Shown piece by piece: positions 1-8,670 of a stretch of DNA of 31,504 bases. Position 1 is the first letter of the stretch, and each line of letters starts with the position of its first letter. A program made the translations under genes and the position numbers. This stretch comes from an uncultured bacterium (GTDB taxonomy: Bacteria; Bacteroidota; Bacteroidia; Bacteroidales; Muribaculaceae), in NCBI GenBank assembly GCA_905214735.1, contig CAJMNI010000028.1:1-31504 (forward strand), written 5' to 3'. The notes beneath the pieces are model-generated. The model was not told where the DNA came from and ran no database searches. It saw nothing but the letters and a program-made list of their open reading frames with translations.

Positions 1-131
1 TTGGCTCCTCGGAGCCGTTAACAAATTCTCAAAAAATAACCGAAGTATTGATAAAATTTTCTGTTAAATTTTTGGAGGGGATGCAACGGGTTAATAGCCA
101 ATGAAATATAAAGTTCGCCCGGTATGCCTGC

Positions 132-167
132 AAAAAAAGGCCGCGCCATATTGCCGGCGCGGCCTTT
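132..167 (-). terminator. Rho-independent terminator of the GH13 amylase gene
   Basis: A 12-bp perfect stem (136-147 with 156-167) encloses an 8-nt loop. Read on the minus strand it ends in a run of T residues (132-138). It lies about 25 nt beyond the amylase stop codon, so it should end that transcript. Confidence 0.85.
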
Positions 168-192
168 CGGAATCTTTTTATGAGTCGGGGGA

Positions 193-2637
193 TTATTTCA
201 CGAGCACTTTGGCGCCCTGCGAGCCGGAGCGGACGATGTAGATGCCCTGCGGAAGGGGGATCGTGGCGTCGGCTGCGGCGGAAGCCACGTGCTGGCCGGT
301 GAGCGTGTAGACGTCGACGTTTCCTTCGGCGTTGGCGACGCGGATGCCGCCCTCCACGGCGTAAGCGCGGAATGCGTCGGCTGCCTCGGCGCCGATCTCG
401 TCGACGGCGGTGACGTTGTTGGTGGCGATCACGGCGTAGCAGTTGGGCTCGATGGTGACTGTCTTGGCGGCGGCGTCGAAGCTCGGGTTAGATCCGTAGG
501 ATTTCGAAGCCACATAATAATTGTTCTGATTATTATTGCGGAAGTCGATGCTGACGGTGATGTTGCCGGTCACGTTGGGGTTGGTGACGCAGTAGAGTTC
601 CTTGTCGGCCGTGAAGGTCTCGATGGTGCGGCCCTTGCTCCAGGCGGCGGTGTTGTTCTTGTAATTCTCGTTGCCGTTGAAGAGCTCGGTGTTGGCGAGA
701 CGGATGGCGATCATTTCTGCGTAGCATTCCATCAGGCCCTTGTTGTCGGGATCGTTGAGAAGGTTCCAGTTGACGATCTTGGGGCTGGTGTTGTTGCCGC
801 CGTTGTCGTCTTTGGTGTTCTGGTCGTTACCCATTTCGGAGAATTGCCAGATCATGTGGGAGCCGGGGACGAGGATCATCTGGGCGGCAGCCGCGCCGCA
901 GCGCTGCATGGCGGCTGCATGGTTGTCTTTCACGCCGTCGACGCCCCATTTGATTTGCTTGTAGGCGAGGCGCTGCTCGTCGTGGCTCTCGAGATAAGCC
1001 ACAGTCGATCCGGCGGTGCGGGAATCCTTCTCGGCGTTCATGCGGGTGAGCGACGAGTCGGACGACCATCCCATGGCATACTGGCAACCGGCGTTGTTGA
1101 CGTTGGCCCAGTTGAGCTCGCCGTCGGCGGCCATCTCGTTCTCCTCCTTGGCGCCGGCGAGGTTCTCGTTGATGAAGTAAGCGTCGGGGTTGACCTCGCG
1201 CATCGCGTCGTGGAGGCTCTTCATGCGGGCCACGCGCGAAGAGTTGTAGGCGTTGGTGGCGGCGTCGCCGGCATTCTTGTAGGAGCTGTTGTCGCCCAGT
1301 CCTTTCACGAGGTCGAAACGGAAACCGTCGACCTTATACTCCGTGAGCCAGAATTTCAGGGCGTCGCGGAACTGCTCCTGAACCGGGGGGAACTCCTGTT
1401 TCCAGTCGTTGAGCACGCTGTAGGCATGGGGTGCCGTGGCGTTGAAGAAGGGGTTGCTTCCCGATGAATACATCTTGTACCAGGGATGCTGCCAGTCGGT
1501 CTGGTTGAACACCATGTCGAGGATCACGGCGATGCCCTCGGCGTGGCATTTGTCGATGAATTCCTTATAGTCCTGGGGAGTTCCGTAAGCCTTGTCGACT
1601 GCGAAATAGAAGTTGGGGTTGTAGCCCCAGCTGATGTTGCCGTTGAACTCGTTGATGGGGAGGAGCTCCACGGCGTTGATGCCGAGCTGTTTGAGATAGG
1701 GGATCTTCTCGATGGCCTGGCGCACGGTGCCGTTACCCTTGGCCGCACCCTCGGTGCCGGTGAAGTCGCGGAAAAGCATCTCGTAGATCACAAGGTTGTC
1801 CTTGGCGGCTCCCTTGAAATCGGTGACTTTCCAGTCATAGTCGAGCATCGTGTCGCTGAAGACCGAAATCACCGTGTTCTTGGGCACGGAGCCGGTGGGA
1901 TACTGCGGCATATTCGGATATACCTCGGCTGTGATGTATTTGTCGTTTTCCGGATCGAGTACGAGGCGGGCGTAGGGGTCTGAGACAGCTGTCTTGCCGT
2001 CGACGAGGAAATAATACATGAACTCGCCGGTGCCCACCTCCGATTTCGGAAGGGTGATGGTGAAGTAGCGGATGTCGTTGCCCGATTCCTTGGTGTCGAC
2101 ATACTGCATGAGCTGCTTGTTGGTGGCCTTCCAGTTGTTGAAGCTTCCGACGAGGATCACGCTCTGTTTCTGCGGGGCGCAGAGTGTGAACGTCACCGAA
2201 CCGTCGGCGTTGCGGTAGCTTCCCATGCGGGGTTTCGACTGGTCGGCGGCAGGTTTGGAATCCTCGGCGTAGCAGACGTTGAGCGTTTTCGTCAGGGTCT
2301 GGCCGTCGGCGGTGGCGGTGGCCGTCACCTCATAGTCTCCGGCCTCCCCGAAGGTGTTGGTGGCCTTGAGCTTGGTGGCGTTCTCGGCCTGGTCGAGCAG
2401 TGTGCCGTTGATGGTGATGGAGATGTTGGCCGGTATATTAGTCTCGGCGGTGAAGGTGAGCTTCGACGAGCTCGGGCCGATCACGTCGGAGATGCGGCTG
2501 TGGCGGAAGGAGAGGGTGAACTCCTCGTCGGCGCGCGTCTGAACGTTTTCTGGGGAAGCTGCGAAGGTGTCCGCCGGTGTCCATGCCGGGATGGCCAGCA
2601 GGGCGATGGCAATAAGTGCTAAGTAATGCTTCTTCAT
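193..2637 (-). CDS. Secreted GH13 alpha-amylase-family enzyme with type IX-like sorting tail
   Basis: Predicted 814-residue glycoside hydrolase acting on alpha-1,4-glucans. I chose the ATG at 2637 because it opens a clean Sec signal peptide (MKKHYLALIAIALLAIPAW); the reading frame continues upstream without domain character. A beta-sandwich region comes first, then a CBM48-like starch-binding segment around 150-215 (ILVGSFNNWK). The GH13 barrel spans about 280-690. Catalytic residues are visible: nucleophile D442 in GFRFDLVKG, acid/base E491 in INENLAG, and D553 in SHDEQ. The last ~60 residues (VYTLTGQHV, LPQGIYIVR) resemble the Por secretion C-terminal sorting domain, which implies type IX export and surface or extracellular location. 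No lipobox, so it is not a classical SusG lipoprotein. No Sus-type partners are nearby. Exact substrate is not determined. Confidence 0.9.
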   Translation of the reverse strand: MKKHYLALIAIALLAIPAWTPADTFAASPENVQTRADEEFTLSFRHSRISDVIGPSSSKLTFTAETNIPANISITINGTLLDQAENATKLKATNTFGEAGDYEVTATATADGQTLTKTLNVCYAEDSKPAADQSKPRMGSYRNADGSVTFTLCAPQKQSVILVGSFNNWKATNKQLMQYVDTKESGNDIRYFTITLPKSEVGTGEFMYYFLVDGKTAVSDPYARLVLDPENDKYITAEVYPNMPQYPTGSVPKNTVISVFSDTMLDYDWKVTDFKGAAKDNLVIYEMLFRDFTGTEGAAKGNGTVRQAIEKIPYLKQLGINAVELLPINEFNGNISWGYNPNFYFAVDKAYGTPQDYKEFIDKCHAEGIAVILDMVFNQTDWQHPWYKMYSSGSNPFFNATAPHAYSVLNDWKQEFPPVQEQFRDALKFWLTEYKVDGFRFDLVKGLGDNSSYKNAGDAATNAYNSSRVARMKSLHDAMREVNPDAYFINENLAGAKEENEMAADGELNWANVNNAGCQYAMGWSSDSSLTRMNAEKDSRTAGSTVAYLESHDEQRLAYKQIKWGVDGVKDNHAAAMQRCGAAAAQMILVPGSHMIWQFSEMGNDQNTKDDNGGNNTSPKIVNWNLLNDPDNKGLMECYAEMIAIRLANTELFNGNENYKNNTAAWSKGRTIETFTADKELYCVTNPNVTGNITVSIDFRNNNQNNYYVASKSYGSNPSFDAAAKTVTIEPNCYAVIATNNVTAVDEIGAEAADAFRAYAVEGGIRVANAEGNVDVYTLTGQHVASAAADATIPLPQGIYIVRSGSQGAKVLVK

Positions 2638-2663
2638 GATAAATATTTGATTGTTAAAAGTTA

Positions 2664-2700
2664 ACGAACATGGCGGGCAATTTGTTCGTGCGGCGCCCGC
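2664..2700 (-). promoter_or_regulatory. Interleaved inverted repeats upstream of the amylase start
   Basis: Two inverted repeats cross each other: ACGAACA (2664-2670) with TGTTCGT (2683-2689), and GCGGGC (2673-2678) with GCCCGC (2695-2700). As DNA the 7-bp arms could be a dimeric operator 27-52 nt before the amylase ATG. As minus-strand RNA the two stems could form an H-type pseudoknot. A poor -7-like sequence (TAACTTTT) lies between them and the gene. No test of either role is possible from sequence alone. Confidence 0.3.
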
Positions 2701-2728
2701 AGCCGCCCGGAGAGGCTGACGCCGGGGA

Positions 2729-3169
2729 TTACTCCTCGTCGTCTTCGGGGATATAGGTGGCCTCGCGCATCTGCGCATACTCCTCCCAGTCGGGGTCGTC
2801 TTCCGCCTCGATCACGATCGGCATCTGCGGAAGGTCTTCCATCGCGCGGTTGAACACCTTGCCGAAGATGTTGAGGTTGTGGGCGTGAAACACCCAGTCG
2901 CGGCGCCCGGCGCCGGTGTAAATGCCGGTGAGATAGGCCACCTTGTCTTTTTTAAACGTCGAAAGCATGGCGTCGGTTGCCTGCTCCATCAGAATAGCGT
3001 CCTCGTCGCGGGGCATTCCGTCGGGCAGAGGATCGTAGTCCCAGCCCACGCGCACGAGATAGGGGAACTTCCCGCTCTCGCGCTCCTTGTCGAGATAGTC
3101 GCGGCCGGTCACGATCACCGTGCGGCCGTCGTCGCTTTCGGCCGGAGCCGTCCACCACCGCTCCTTCAT
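2729..3169 (-). CDS. DUF695 domain protein
   Basis: A 146-residue acidic, soluble protein matching the DUF695 family: the N-terminal KERWWTAPAE segment, central MEQATDAMLSTFKKD, then VAYLTGIYTGAGRRDWVFH and a C-terminal EAEDDPDWEEY. No signal peptide or membrane segment. Its ATG overlaps the stop of the DUF2027 gene by 4 nt (ATGA), so the two are probably translationally coupled and the last genes of the sufB-phoH run. The family has no established biochemical function and I do not assign one. Confidence 0.8.
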   Translation of the reverse strand: MKERWWTAPAESDDGRTVIVTGRDYLDKERESGKFPYLVRVGWDYDPLPDGMPRDEDAILMEQATDAMLSTFKKDKVAYLTGIYTGAGRRDWVFHAHNLNIFGKVFNRAMEDLPQMPIVIEAEDDPDWEEYAQMREATYIPEDDEE

Positions 3170-3921
3170 CTTCCTCTCTTTTTTTCGGGAGCGGCCGCGC
3201 GGCGGGGCTCCTGTTCCTTATAGAGCGTCACTTCTATTGCCGGGCGGTCGAAATAGACGCCGGGGCGGAAGCAGTGAAGCTTGAAAAACTTGGTGAGGTC
3301 GAGCTTGCGGCTCACGTTGAGCGGCGACTTCACCTCGAAATCCTTGTAGCTCTTATATGCCACGGCCTGGAACACGATGCGTTCCAGCTCCTTGATGGTC
3401 TGCTGCGTGTATGAAGCGAGGTCGACCAGTTCGTTGGGGGCCGCTTCGCCGCGGCTCACCACTTTCCAGCCGGCGCCGGCCTCGGCGCGGCGCAGAAGCA
3501 CATAGTCGAGGAAATAGTTGGAGTCGTTGACGAGCACCGCCGAGATCGACGTCCGCTCGAGATCCTTCACGTTTGCCGGCTCGAAACCGAGCACCACCGT
3601 CATCGCGTCGCCATAGTCGGTCTCCACGATGGGGAAATCCTCCTCTTCGGGAGCGGGAGCCTTCGCCGGAGCGGGAGTTTCCTGCTTCGGTTTGCGGCGT
3701 TCGTCGGACTTCCCGGCGTCGAACGCCTCCTGGTCGAACATCTTCTTCGCCCCCTTCAGGGCAGGCTCGTGGCCCGCCGGGAGCACCACCACGAGTTCGC
3801 GAGCCTGGACCGGCGTCTCGAATCCCTGGTCGTCGACGTATGCTATCTTACCTTCGACGCGCGTCACCTTCCCGCCTCCCACGGCATTGAGATAACGCAC
3901 TGTATCACCTACTTGTACCAT
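3166..3921 (-). CDS. DUF2027 domain protein without an Smr tail
   Basis: A 251-residue protein typical of Bacteroidetes. Residues 1-50 look like a small beta-barrel (VGDTVRYLNAVGGGKVTRV); 60-95 form a charged Pro/Ala-rich linker; 96-235 is the DUF2027 core. The C-terminus ends in a basic tail (EKKRGR). From general knowledge, longer relatives carry a C-terminal Smr (MutS2-like) nuclease domain; I see no such domain here. It starts 23 nt after phoH and overlaps the DUF695 gene. Function unknown; a nucleic-acid role would be a guess from the Smr relatives. Confidence 0.75.
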   Translation of the reverse strand: MVQVGDTVRYLNAVGGGKVTRVEGKIAYVDDQGFETPVQARELVVVLPAGHEPALKGAKKMFDQEAFDAGKSDERRKPKQETPAPAKAPAPEEEDFPIVETDYGDAMTVVLGFEPANVKDLERTSISAVLVNDSNYFLDYVLLRRAEAGAGWKVVSRGEAAPNELVDLASYTQQTIKELERIVFQAVAYKSYKDFEVKSPLNVSRKLDLTKFFKLHCFRPGVYFDRPAIEVTLYKEQEPRRAAAPEKKRGR

Positions 3922-3944
3922 TTCTTACAATATTGCGGATATTG

Positions 3945-4922
3945 TCATTCCTCGCGGGCGTCGGCCTCCTCGCGGGCCGACTTCTCCTCCTCGGCCCTCT
4001 TCTCGTAGGCGTCGACAATCCGCTGCACGAGCGGATGCCTCACGATGTCTTTTTTCTCATATTCGATCACTCCGATCCCCTTCACTCCGCGCAGGATCCC
4101 GAGGGCGTTGAGCAGGCCGCTACGCACCGTGCGCGGCAGGTCGATCTGCGTCACGTCGCCGGTGACCACCATCTTCGACCCCATGCCGAGGCGCGTCAGA
4201 AACATCTTCATCTGATGGGTGGTGGTGTTCTGTGCCTCGTCGAGGATGATGACGGCGTCGTTGAGCGTGCGCCCCCTCATGAAGGCAAGCGGGGCGATCT
4301 GGATTGTCCCGGCCTCCATATACTCCTTTAGCTTAAGCTGGGGAACCATATCTTCGAGCGCGTCGTAGAGCGGCTGCAGATAGGGATCGATCTTCTCCTT
4401 CATGTCGCCGGGGAGGAAGCCGAGTTTCTCGCCGGCCTCCACTGCGGGGCGCGACAGAATCACGCGGCGGCACTCCTTGTTTTTCAACGCCCTGACGGCC
4501 AGGGCGATCGCTATATATGTCTTTCCCGTTCCGGCGGGACCGAGGGCGAAGGTGAGGTCGTTTTCGTCGAAACTCTTCACCATCCGCTGCTGGTTGGCGT
4601 TGCGCGGCGCGATCGGCCGGCCGCTCTGGCCGTAGATGATCACTCCGGCGGCGTCGGAACGGCGCGGAGCCTCACCGCGCACGATGTCGATGATCGCATC
4701 CTCGGTGAGCTTGTTATATTTCGAAGCGTATGCCTCGATTTCCTTTATCTTCTTTTCGAACTCGGCGGTCTCGCTCTCCTCGCCGATCACCTTGATCACG
4801 TTCCCTCTCGCCGAAACCCTCAGCTTCGGGAAGAGATTGCGCACCAGACTGATGTTGCAGTTGTTGGTGCCGTAAAAGGTCTGCGGATCGATACCGTCGA
4901 TTATGACTATTCTCTCAATCAT
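3945..4922 (-). CDS. phoH: PhoH-like (YbeZ) ATPase
   Basis: A 325-residue cytoplasmic P-loop NTPase of the PhoH family, linked in other bacteria to RNA metabolism and ribosome function. An N-terminal KH-like segment (about 1-65) precedes the ATPase core. Walker A is GPAGTGKT (128-135) and Walker B is VIILDEAQN (224-232); VVTGDVTQIDLPR at about 252-264 and the SRPAVEAGEKLGFLPGD segment are diagnostic of the family. The C-terminus is a short Glu/Ala-rich charged tail. It starts 14 nt after the sufB stop, so it is likely transcribed with sufB. In many bacteria phoH neighbours ybeY; here it does not. Confidence 0.93.
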   Translation of the reverse strand: MIERIVIIDGIDPQTFYGTNNCNISLVRNLFPKLRVSARGNVIKVIGEESETAEFEKKIKEIEAYASKYNKLTEDAIIDIVRGEAPRRSDAAGVIIYGQSGRPIAPRNANQQRMVKSFDENDLTFALGPAGTGKTYIAIALAVRALKNKECRRVILSRPAVEAGEKLGFLPGDMKEKIDPYLQPLYDALEDMVPQLKLKEYMEAGTIQIAPLAFMRGRTLNDAVIILDEAQNTTTHQMKMFLTRLGMGSKMVVTGDVTQIDLPRTVRSGLLNALGILRGVKGIGVIEYEKKDIVRHPLVQRIVDAYEKRAEEEKSAREEADAREE

Positions 4923-4936
4923 TTTCCAAGTTTATA

Positions 4937-6394
4937 TCAGCCGACTCCGTTGGCCAGCGAAATCTGGAGGAGCTTCTGGGCCTCGACGGCAAACTCCATC
5001 GGGAGCTTGTTCATCACCTCGCGGGCGTAACCTCCCACGATCAGGGCCACCGCCTCCTCGGTCGGGATGCCCCGCTGCTGGCAATAGAAGAGCTGTTCTT
5101 CATTGATTTTCGAAGTGGTCGCTTCGTGCTCCACGGTCGAGCTGTCGTTGCCCACCTCGATATAGGGGAAAGTGTGGGCGCCGCATTTGTCGCCCATCAG
5201 CAGCGAGTCGCACTGCGTGTAGTTGCGGCAGTTTTCCGCCCCCTTGGCCACTTTCACCAGGCCGCGGTAGCTGTTTTGCGAGCGTCCGGCCGAGATTCCC
5301 TTGCTGACGATTGTCGAGCGGCTGTTGCGGCCGATGTGGATCATCTTCGTGCCGGTGTCGGCCTGCTGATAGTTGTTGGTGAGCGCCACGGAGTAGAACT
5401 CGCCCGTCGACTCGTCCCCCTTCAATACGCAGGAGGGGTATTTCCAGGTGATCGCCGAACCGGTTTCCACCTGTGTCCAGCTGAGCTTCGAGCGATGTCC
5501 GCGGCAGAGACCGCGTTTCGTCACGAAGTTGTAGATGCCGCCCCGACCCTCGCGGTCACCGGCATACCAGTTCTGGACCGTGCTGTATTTCACCTCGGCG
5601 CGGTCTTCTACGATGATCTCCACGATGGCGGCGTGGAGCTGGTTCTCGTCGCGCATCGGCGCCGTGCACCCCTCGAGATAGCTCACGTAGGCGTCGTCGT
5701 CTGCCACGATCAGCGTGCGCTCGAACTGACCCGTCCCCGCAGCGTTGATGCGGAAATAGGTCGACAGCTCCATCGGGCAGCGCACCCCTTTCGGGATATA
5801 GACAAACGAACCGTCGGAGAATACCGCCGAGTTCAGCGCGGCGTAGAAATTGTCGCGGTAGCTCACTACGGAGCCGAGATATTTCTTCACCAGCTCCGGA
5901 TAATCCTTCACCGCCTCGCTGATCGAGCAGAAGATCACTCCGAGTTCGGCGAGTTTTTCGCGGTGGGTGGTCTTGACGCTCACCGAGTCGAGCACGGCGT
6001 CGACGGCCACTCCCGAGATGCGCTTCTGCTCCTCGAGCGATATGCCGAGCTTATTGAACGTGTCGAGAAGTTCGGGGTCGACCTCGTCGAGGCTCTTCTT
6101 CTCCTCCTTCGGCTTCGGGGCGGCGTAATAGCTGATCGCCTGGAAGTCGATGGGGGGAATCTTCAGGTGGGCCCATTCCGGCTGCTTGAGCGTCAGCCAG
6201 TGGCGGTAGGCCTTCAGACGGAAGTCGAGGAGCCATTCCGGCTCATGTTTCTTAGCCGATATGAAGCGGATCACATCCTCGCTCAGACCCGGCGGGACGA
6301 TGTCGGTGTCGATGTCGGAGGTGAAGCCGTATTTATATTCCGAACTGGTGGCCTCCCTGAGGGTGGCCTCCGAATCCTTATAGATCTCTTCCAT
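4937..6394 (-). CDS. sufB: Fe-S cluster assembly scaffold SufB
   Basis: SufB forms the SufBC2D scaffold that builds Fe-S clusters in the cytoplasm. I use the ATG at 6394 (485 residues, the usual family length); an upstream open stretch in frame is non-coding leader. Recognisable SufB blocks include VFSDGSFVYIPKGVRCP (about 191-207), EGCTAPM (241-247), SWTQVETGSAITWKYPSC (305-322) and YTQCDSLLMGDKCGAHTFPY with C395 and C404. A strong promoter lies about 80 nt upstream. Unusually, sufC, sufD and sufS are not adjacent: phoH follows after 14 nt and terminase genes precede. The complex partners must be elsewhere if the pathway is functional. Confidence 0.96.
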   Translation of the reverse strand: MEEIYKDSEATLREATSSEYKYGFTSDIDTDIVPPGLSEDVIRFISAKKHEPEWLLDFRLKAYRHWLTLKQPEWAHLKIPPIDFQAISYYAAPKPKEEKKSLDEVDPELLDTFNKLGISLEEQKRISGVAVDAVLDSVSVKTTHREKLAELGVIFCSISEAVKDYPELVKKYLGSVVSYRDNFYAALNSAVFSDGSFVYIPKGVRCPMELSTYFRINAAGTGQFERTLIVADDDAYVSYLEGCTAPMRDENQLHAAIVEIIVEDRAEVKYSTVQNWYAGDREGRGGIYNFVTKRGLCRGHRSKLSWTQVETGSAITWKYPSCVLKGDESTGEFYSVALTNNYQQADTGTKMIHIGRNSRSTIVSKGISAGRSQNSYRGLVKVAKGAENCRNYTQCDSLLMGDKCGAHTFPYIEVGNDSSTVEHEATTSKINEEQLFYCQQRGIPTEEAVALIVGGYAREVMNKLPMEFAVEAQKLLQISLANGVG

Positions 6395-6472
6395 GCGGAT
6401 TATTTTAAGTCTCTTTTGGGTGTGACGGCGCTGAAGGACTTTATCCTCGGGGCGCTTTTCCCTATCAATACG

Positions 6473-6504
6473 CAAAATTAATGAAAAAAGTTGCAACCGC
6501 CAAA
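6473..6504 (-). promoter_or_regulatory. Bacteroidetes sigma promoter of sufB-phoH
   Basis: On the minus strand TTTG (6501-6504), a 20-nt spacer and TAATTTTG (6473-6480) match the TTTG/TAnnTTTG consensus exactly. The predicted leader to the sufB ATG is roughly 70 nt. The -33 element falls inside the loop of the preceding terminator. Confidence 0.75.
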
Positions 6505-6532
6505 TAGGGATTTCTCCCCCGGCGGCTGCAAC
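6484..6532 (-). terminator. Terminator of the terminase large-subunit gene
   Basis: A 12-bp stem with one non-Watson-Crick position (6490-6501 with 6521-6532) is followed on the minus strand by six T residues (6484-6489). It starts 15 nt after the TerL stop and separates the terminase pair from sufB. Confidence 0.75.
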
Positions 6533-6546
6533 GTCAGGCGGCGGTG

Positions 6547-8670
6547 TCAGAATGTTCCGTAGCTCGGGCGGCCGAGCCCGCGGAGTCCCCCCGCTCCGGT
6601 TCCGGCAGCGATGGTTTTCCGGGGCAATTCCATTTCGGAAAAGGCTATGTAGAGCCCTATGGCGCGGGTCATGAGCAGGTCGTCGTGACATCCGGCGATC
6701 GCCCCGAAACTCCCGTTGGGCCGCTTCTCATACTGCAGGTATTCGTCGAGGCAGCAGGGGTCGCGTTCGGTGTAGAGCCCTTCGCGGATGATCCTCACGA
6801 GCGAGGCGATGATCATCGGTTTGGTGAGGGTGTTGGTGTGGAAACCGTATCTCACCGGCCGACCCTCCGCCACGTCGCGGGCGCTTCCCCGGCGGGCGTA
6901 GAGGTTGGGATAGACGTTGCGCAGGCGGTTGAGGATGAATTCGCTCTGGTCGCCGTCGGTGTCGCGCTGCGGGTCGCGGCTCTCCAGGGTGTTGCTCTCG
7001 ATCACGAGCAGGGCCTCGTGATAGTAGGAGGCCGTCATCGCCGCCTTCCATGTGAGTAGGTCGAAATCGGTGTGGCCGCGCCATTGCGCCACCACCTCCG
7101 GCCCTCTCCCTTCGAGCATCGGCCAGCGGTCGATCACCACGATCACCGACCAGTCGGACTTCGCGCCGCGTCCTCCGACGTCGACCACGGCGAGATACCT
7201 GTCGCGGAAAGCCTCTCCCGCCGGGCATGGTTCGGGATGCTTCCAAATCTGCCACCCTCCCGAGGCGAGCGGCGCGAACTCCACGCCCCTCAGCATCGCC
7301 GCCAGTTCCCTCTCCGGCAGAATCCGGCCGCTCACCGCCGCACCTCCCGCCACGTCGATGTCTCCCCGCTCCGGAGGCACGCGGCATTCCGGACGCAATT
7401 CCTCGACCTTATAGCGGTCGAACACCCTCGCCCCGGAATGCACGAACGCCTCCACGTCGTCGCTCGGATATTCCGAGGCCATCAGACCATGGTCGGAATA
7501 TTTCGCCCGTTCGAGCTTATACCATGCGATCGCCTCCAGAGTGGCCCCTTTCTCCCAGAGCCACCAGAGATAGGCGCCCGGCTGCTCGCGGTCGTCGGCC
7601 GCCCCCTCCTCGAAGCGCCCCTCCCAGAGCTCGCGGGCAAGCGATTCACACTCATCATCGGAAAGTTCGCGCGAATACTGGTCGATCTCATACCAGCTCA
7701 CGAACATCGCCTCGAACTGCGACTTTCCCCGTTTCGCCGCCTCATATTCGCGGTGGAAGAAGTTGCCGGTGCCGTTGGCCGTCGATTCGTAGACGATCAT
7801 CGTCCTCGGGCGGAGAAGCACTCCCGAACATGCCGACCGCAGAATCTGCTCCGGACTCTTTCCGAGCGTCGCCTTCCAGATGCCCACCTCCGAACAGTGT
7901 ACGAGCGAATAGTCGCCGCCTCGGCAGGAGTCGGGCCGCTCGGCCGTGCCGACCTTGATCTTGCAGTTGCGCGCCGGAATGCGGAACATCGCCCGGCTCT
8001 TCCCGACGCCCTCGATCTTGCGCTCCCCCTTCGGCGGCTTCTCTCCGGCGGGACGCAGCAGCCGGTCGGGGTAGGCGCGGATCATCCTGTCGAACATGTC
8101 GAGGATCTCCTCGCTTCCGACTCCCTGATGGGCTATTATCAGCGAGTTGAGCCCTTTGCCGTGGACAAGCTGAAGCCATGCCATGTATAATTGCGAGCAG
8201 GTGCTGCCGCCCCATTGCCGCGCCTTCAGCAGGATCAGACGGATCGGCCGGCTGGCGAGCCGCATTTCCTCAAGCCGCTCCACAAACTTGCGCTGCGGGC
8301 GGTTGAGCACGAAGAGCACGTCGTCGCCTCCCGCCTTGTTCTTGATGTAGGCGCGTGTGGCCGCCCAGTAGGGGAAGTCGTGGAGGCAGCGCAGACGGTC
8401 GAAGGCGTCGCGGCTCCGCGCCTTCCGCATCTGCTTCATAACCTCCGGATCGCGCATCGACAGCGGGAGCCGGACGCGCCCCGACGCCTTCGATTCGTAA
8501 AGGAACCTCTCTCCTGTGGACCCCTCCCCGGTGACCGGGTCGAACTTGCGTCCGATCTCCTGAAGCCTCCGCGAGTTTTCCTGAAGAATCATTTCGACAG
8601 CCTCTTCAGTGGAAGCTGCGTTCCATTCTCCGGTTGGCTCCTGATCAAATCTTTCCATGCTCATTTCCAT
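6547..8670 (-). CDS. Phage-type terminase large subunit (TerL), stand-alone
   Basis: A 707-residue protein with both halves of a DNA-packaging terminase: an ATPase that drives DNA translocation and an RNase H-fold nuclease. The ATPase shows a deviant Walker A, KARQWGGST (149-157), lacking the usual Lys before Ser-Thr; a Walker B-like SLVHCSEVGIW with E261; and coupling motif YESTANG (294-300). The nuclease shows D497 and D506 (VVDVGGRGAKSDWS), E558 (VIESNT) and D663-D664 (CHDDLLM). All key positions appear intact. Possible starts are 8670, 8664 and 8658, all overlapping the upstream gene by 14-26 nt. No portal, capsid, protease or tail gene is next to it. It may be a prophage remnant or a domesticated nuclease. 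Confidence 0.8.
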   Translation of the reverse strand: MEMSMERFDQEPTGEWNAASTEEAVEMILQENSRRLQEIGRKFDPVTGEGSTGERFLYESKASGRVRLPLSMRDPEVMKQMRKARSRDAFDRLRCLHDFPYWAATRAYIKNKAGGDDVLFVLNRPQRKFVERLEEMRLASRPIRLILLKARQWGGSTCSQLYMAWLQLVHGKGLNSLIIAHQGVGSEEILDMFDRMIRAYPDRLLRPAGEKPPKGERKIEGVGKSRAMFRIPARNCKIKVGTAERPDSCRGGDYSLVHCSEVGIWKATLGKSPEQILRSACSGVLLRPRTMIVYESTANGTGNFFHREYEAAKRGKSQFEAMFVSWYEIDQYSRELSDDECESLARELWEGRFEEGAADDREQPGAYLWWLWEKGATLEAIAWYKLERAKYSDHGLMASEYPSDDVEAFVHSGARVFDRYKVEELRPECRVPPERGDIDVAGGAAVSGRILPERELAAMLRGVEFAPLASGGWQIWKHPEPCPAGEAFRDRYLAVVDVGGRGAKSDWSVIVVIDRWPMLEGRGPEVVAQWRGHTDFDLLTWKAAMTASYYHEALLVIESNTLESRDPQRDTDGDQSEFILNRLRNVYPNLYARRGSARDVAEGRPVRYGFHTNTLTKPMIIASLVRIIREGLYTERDPCCLDEYLQYEKRPNGSFGAIAGCHDDLLMTRAIGLYIAFSEMELPRKTIAAGTGAGGLRGLGRPSYGTF

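Noticed and set aside
3..16. Hairpin GGCTCC/GGAGCC at the left edge as a terminator
   Set aside because: Stem of 5-6 bp, no T-run on the plus strand, and cut by the window edge on the other side; not enough to call. Positions 17-131 show nothing else I can support.
289..1467. Long open frame antisense to the amylase gene (392 codons, plus strand)
   Set aside because: Low-complexity Val/Gly/Ala/Asp composition without domain character; it arises from GC-rich codon bias opposite a clear GH13 gene. The same applies to long antisense frames opposite sufB, GH31, aroA, queA and the HlyD gene.
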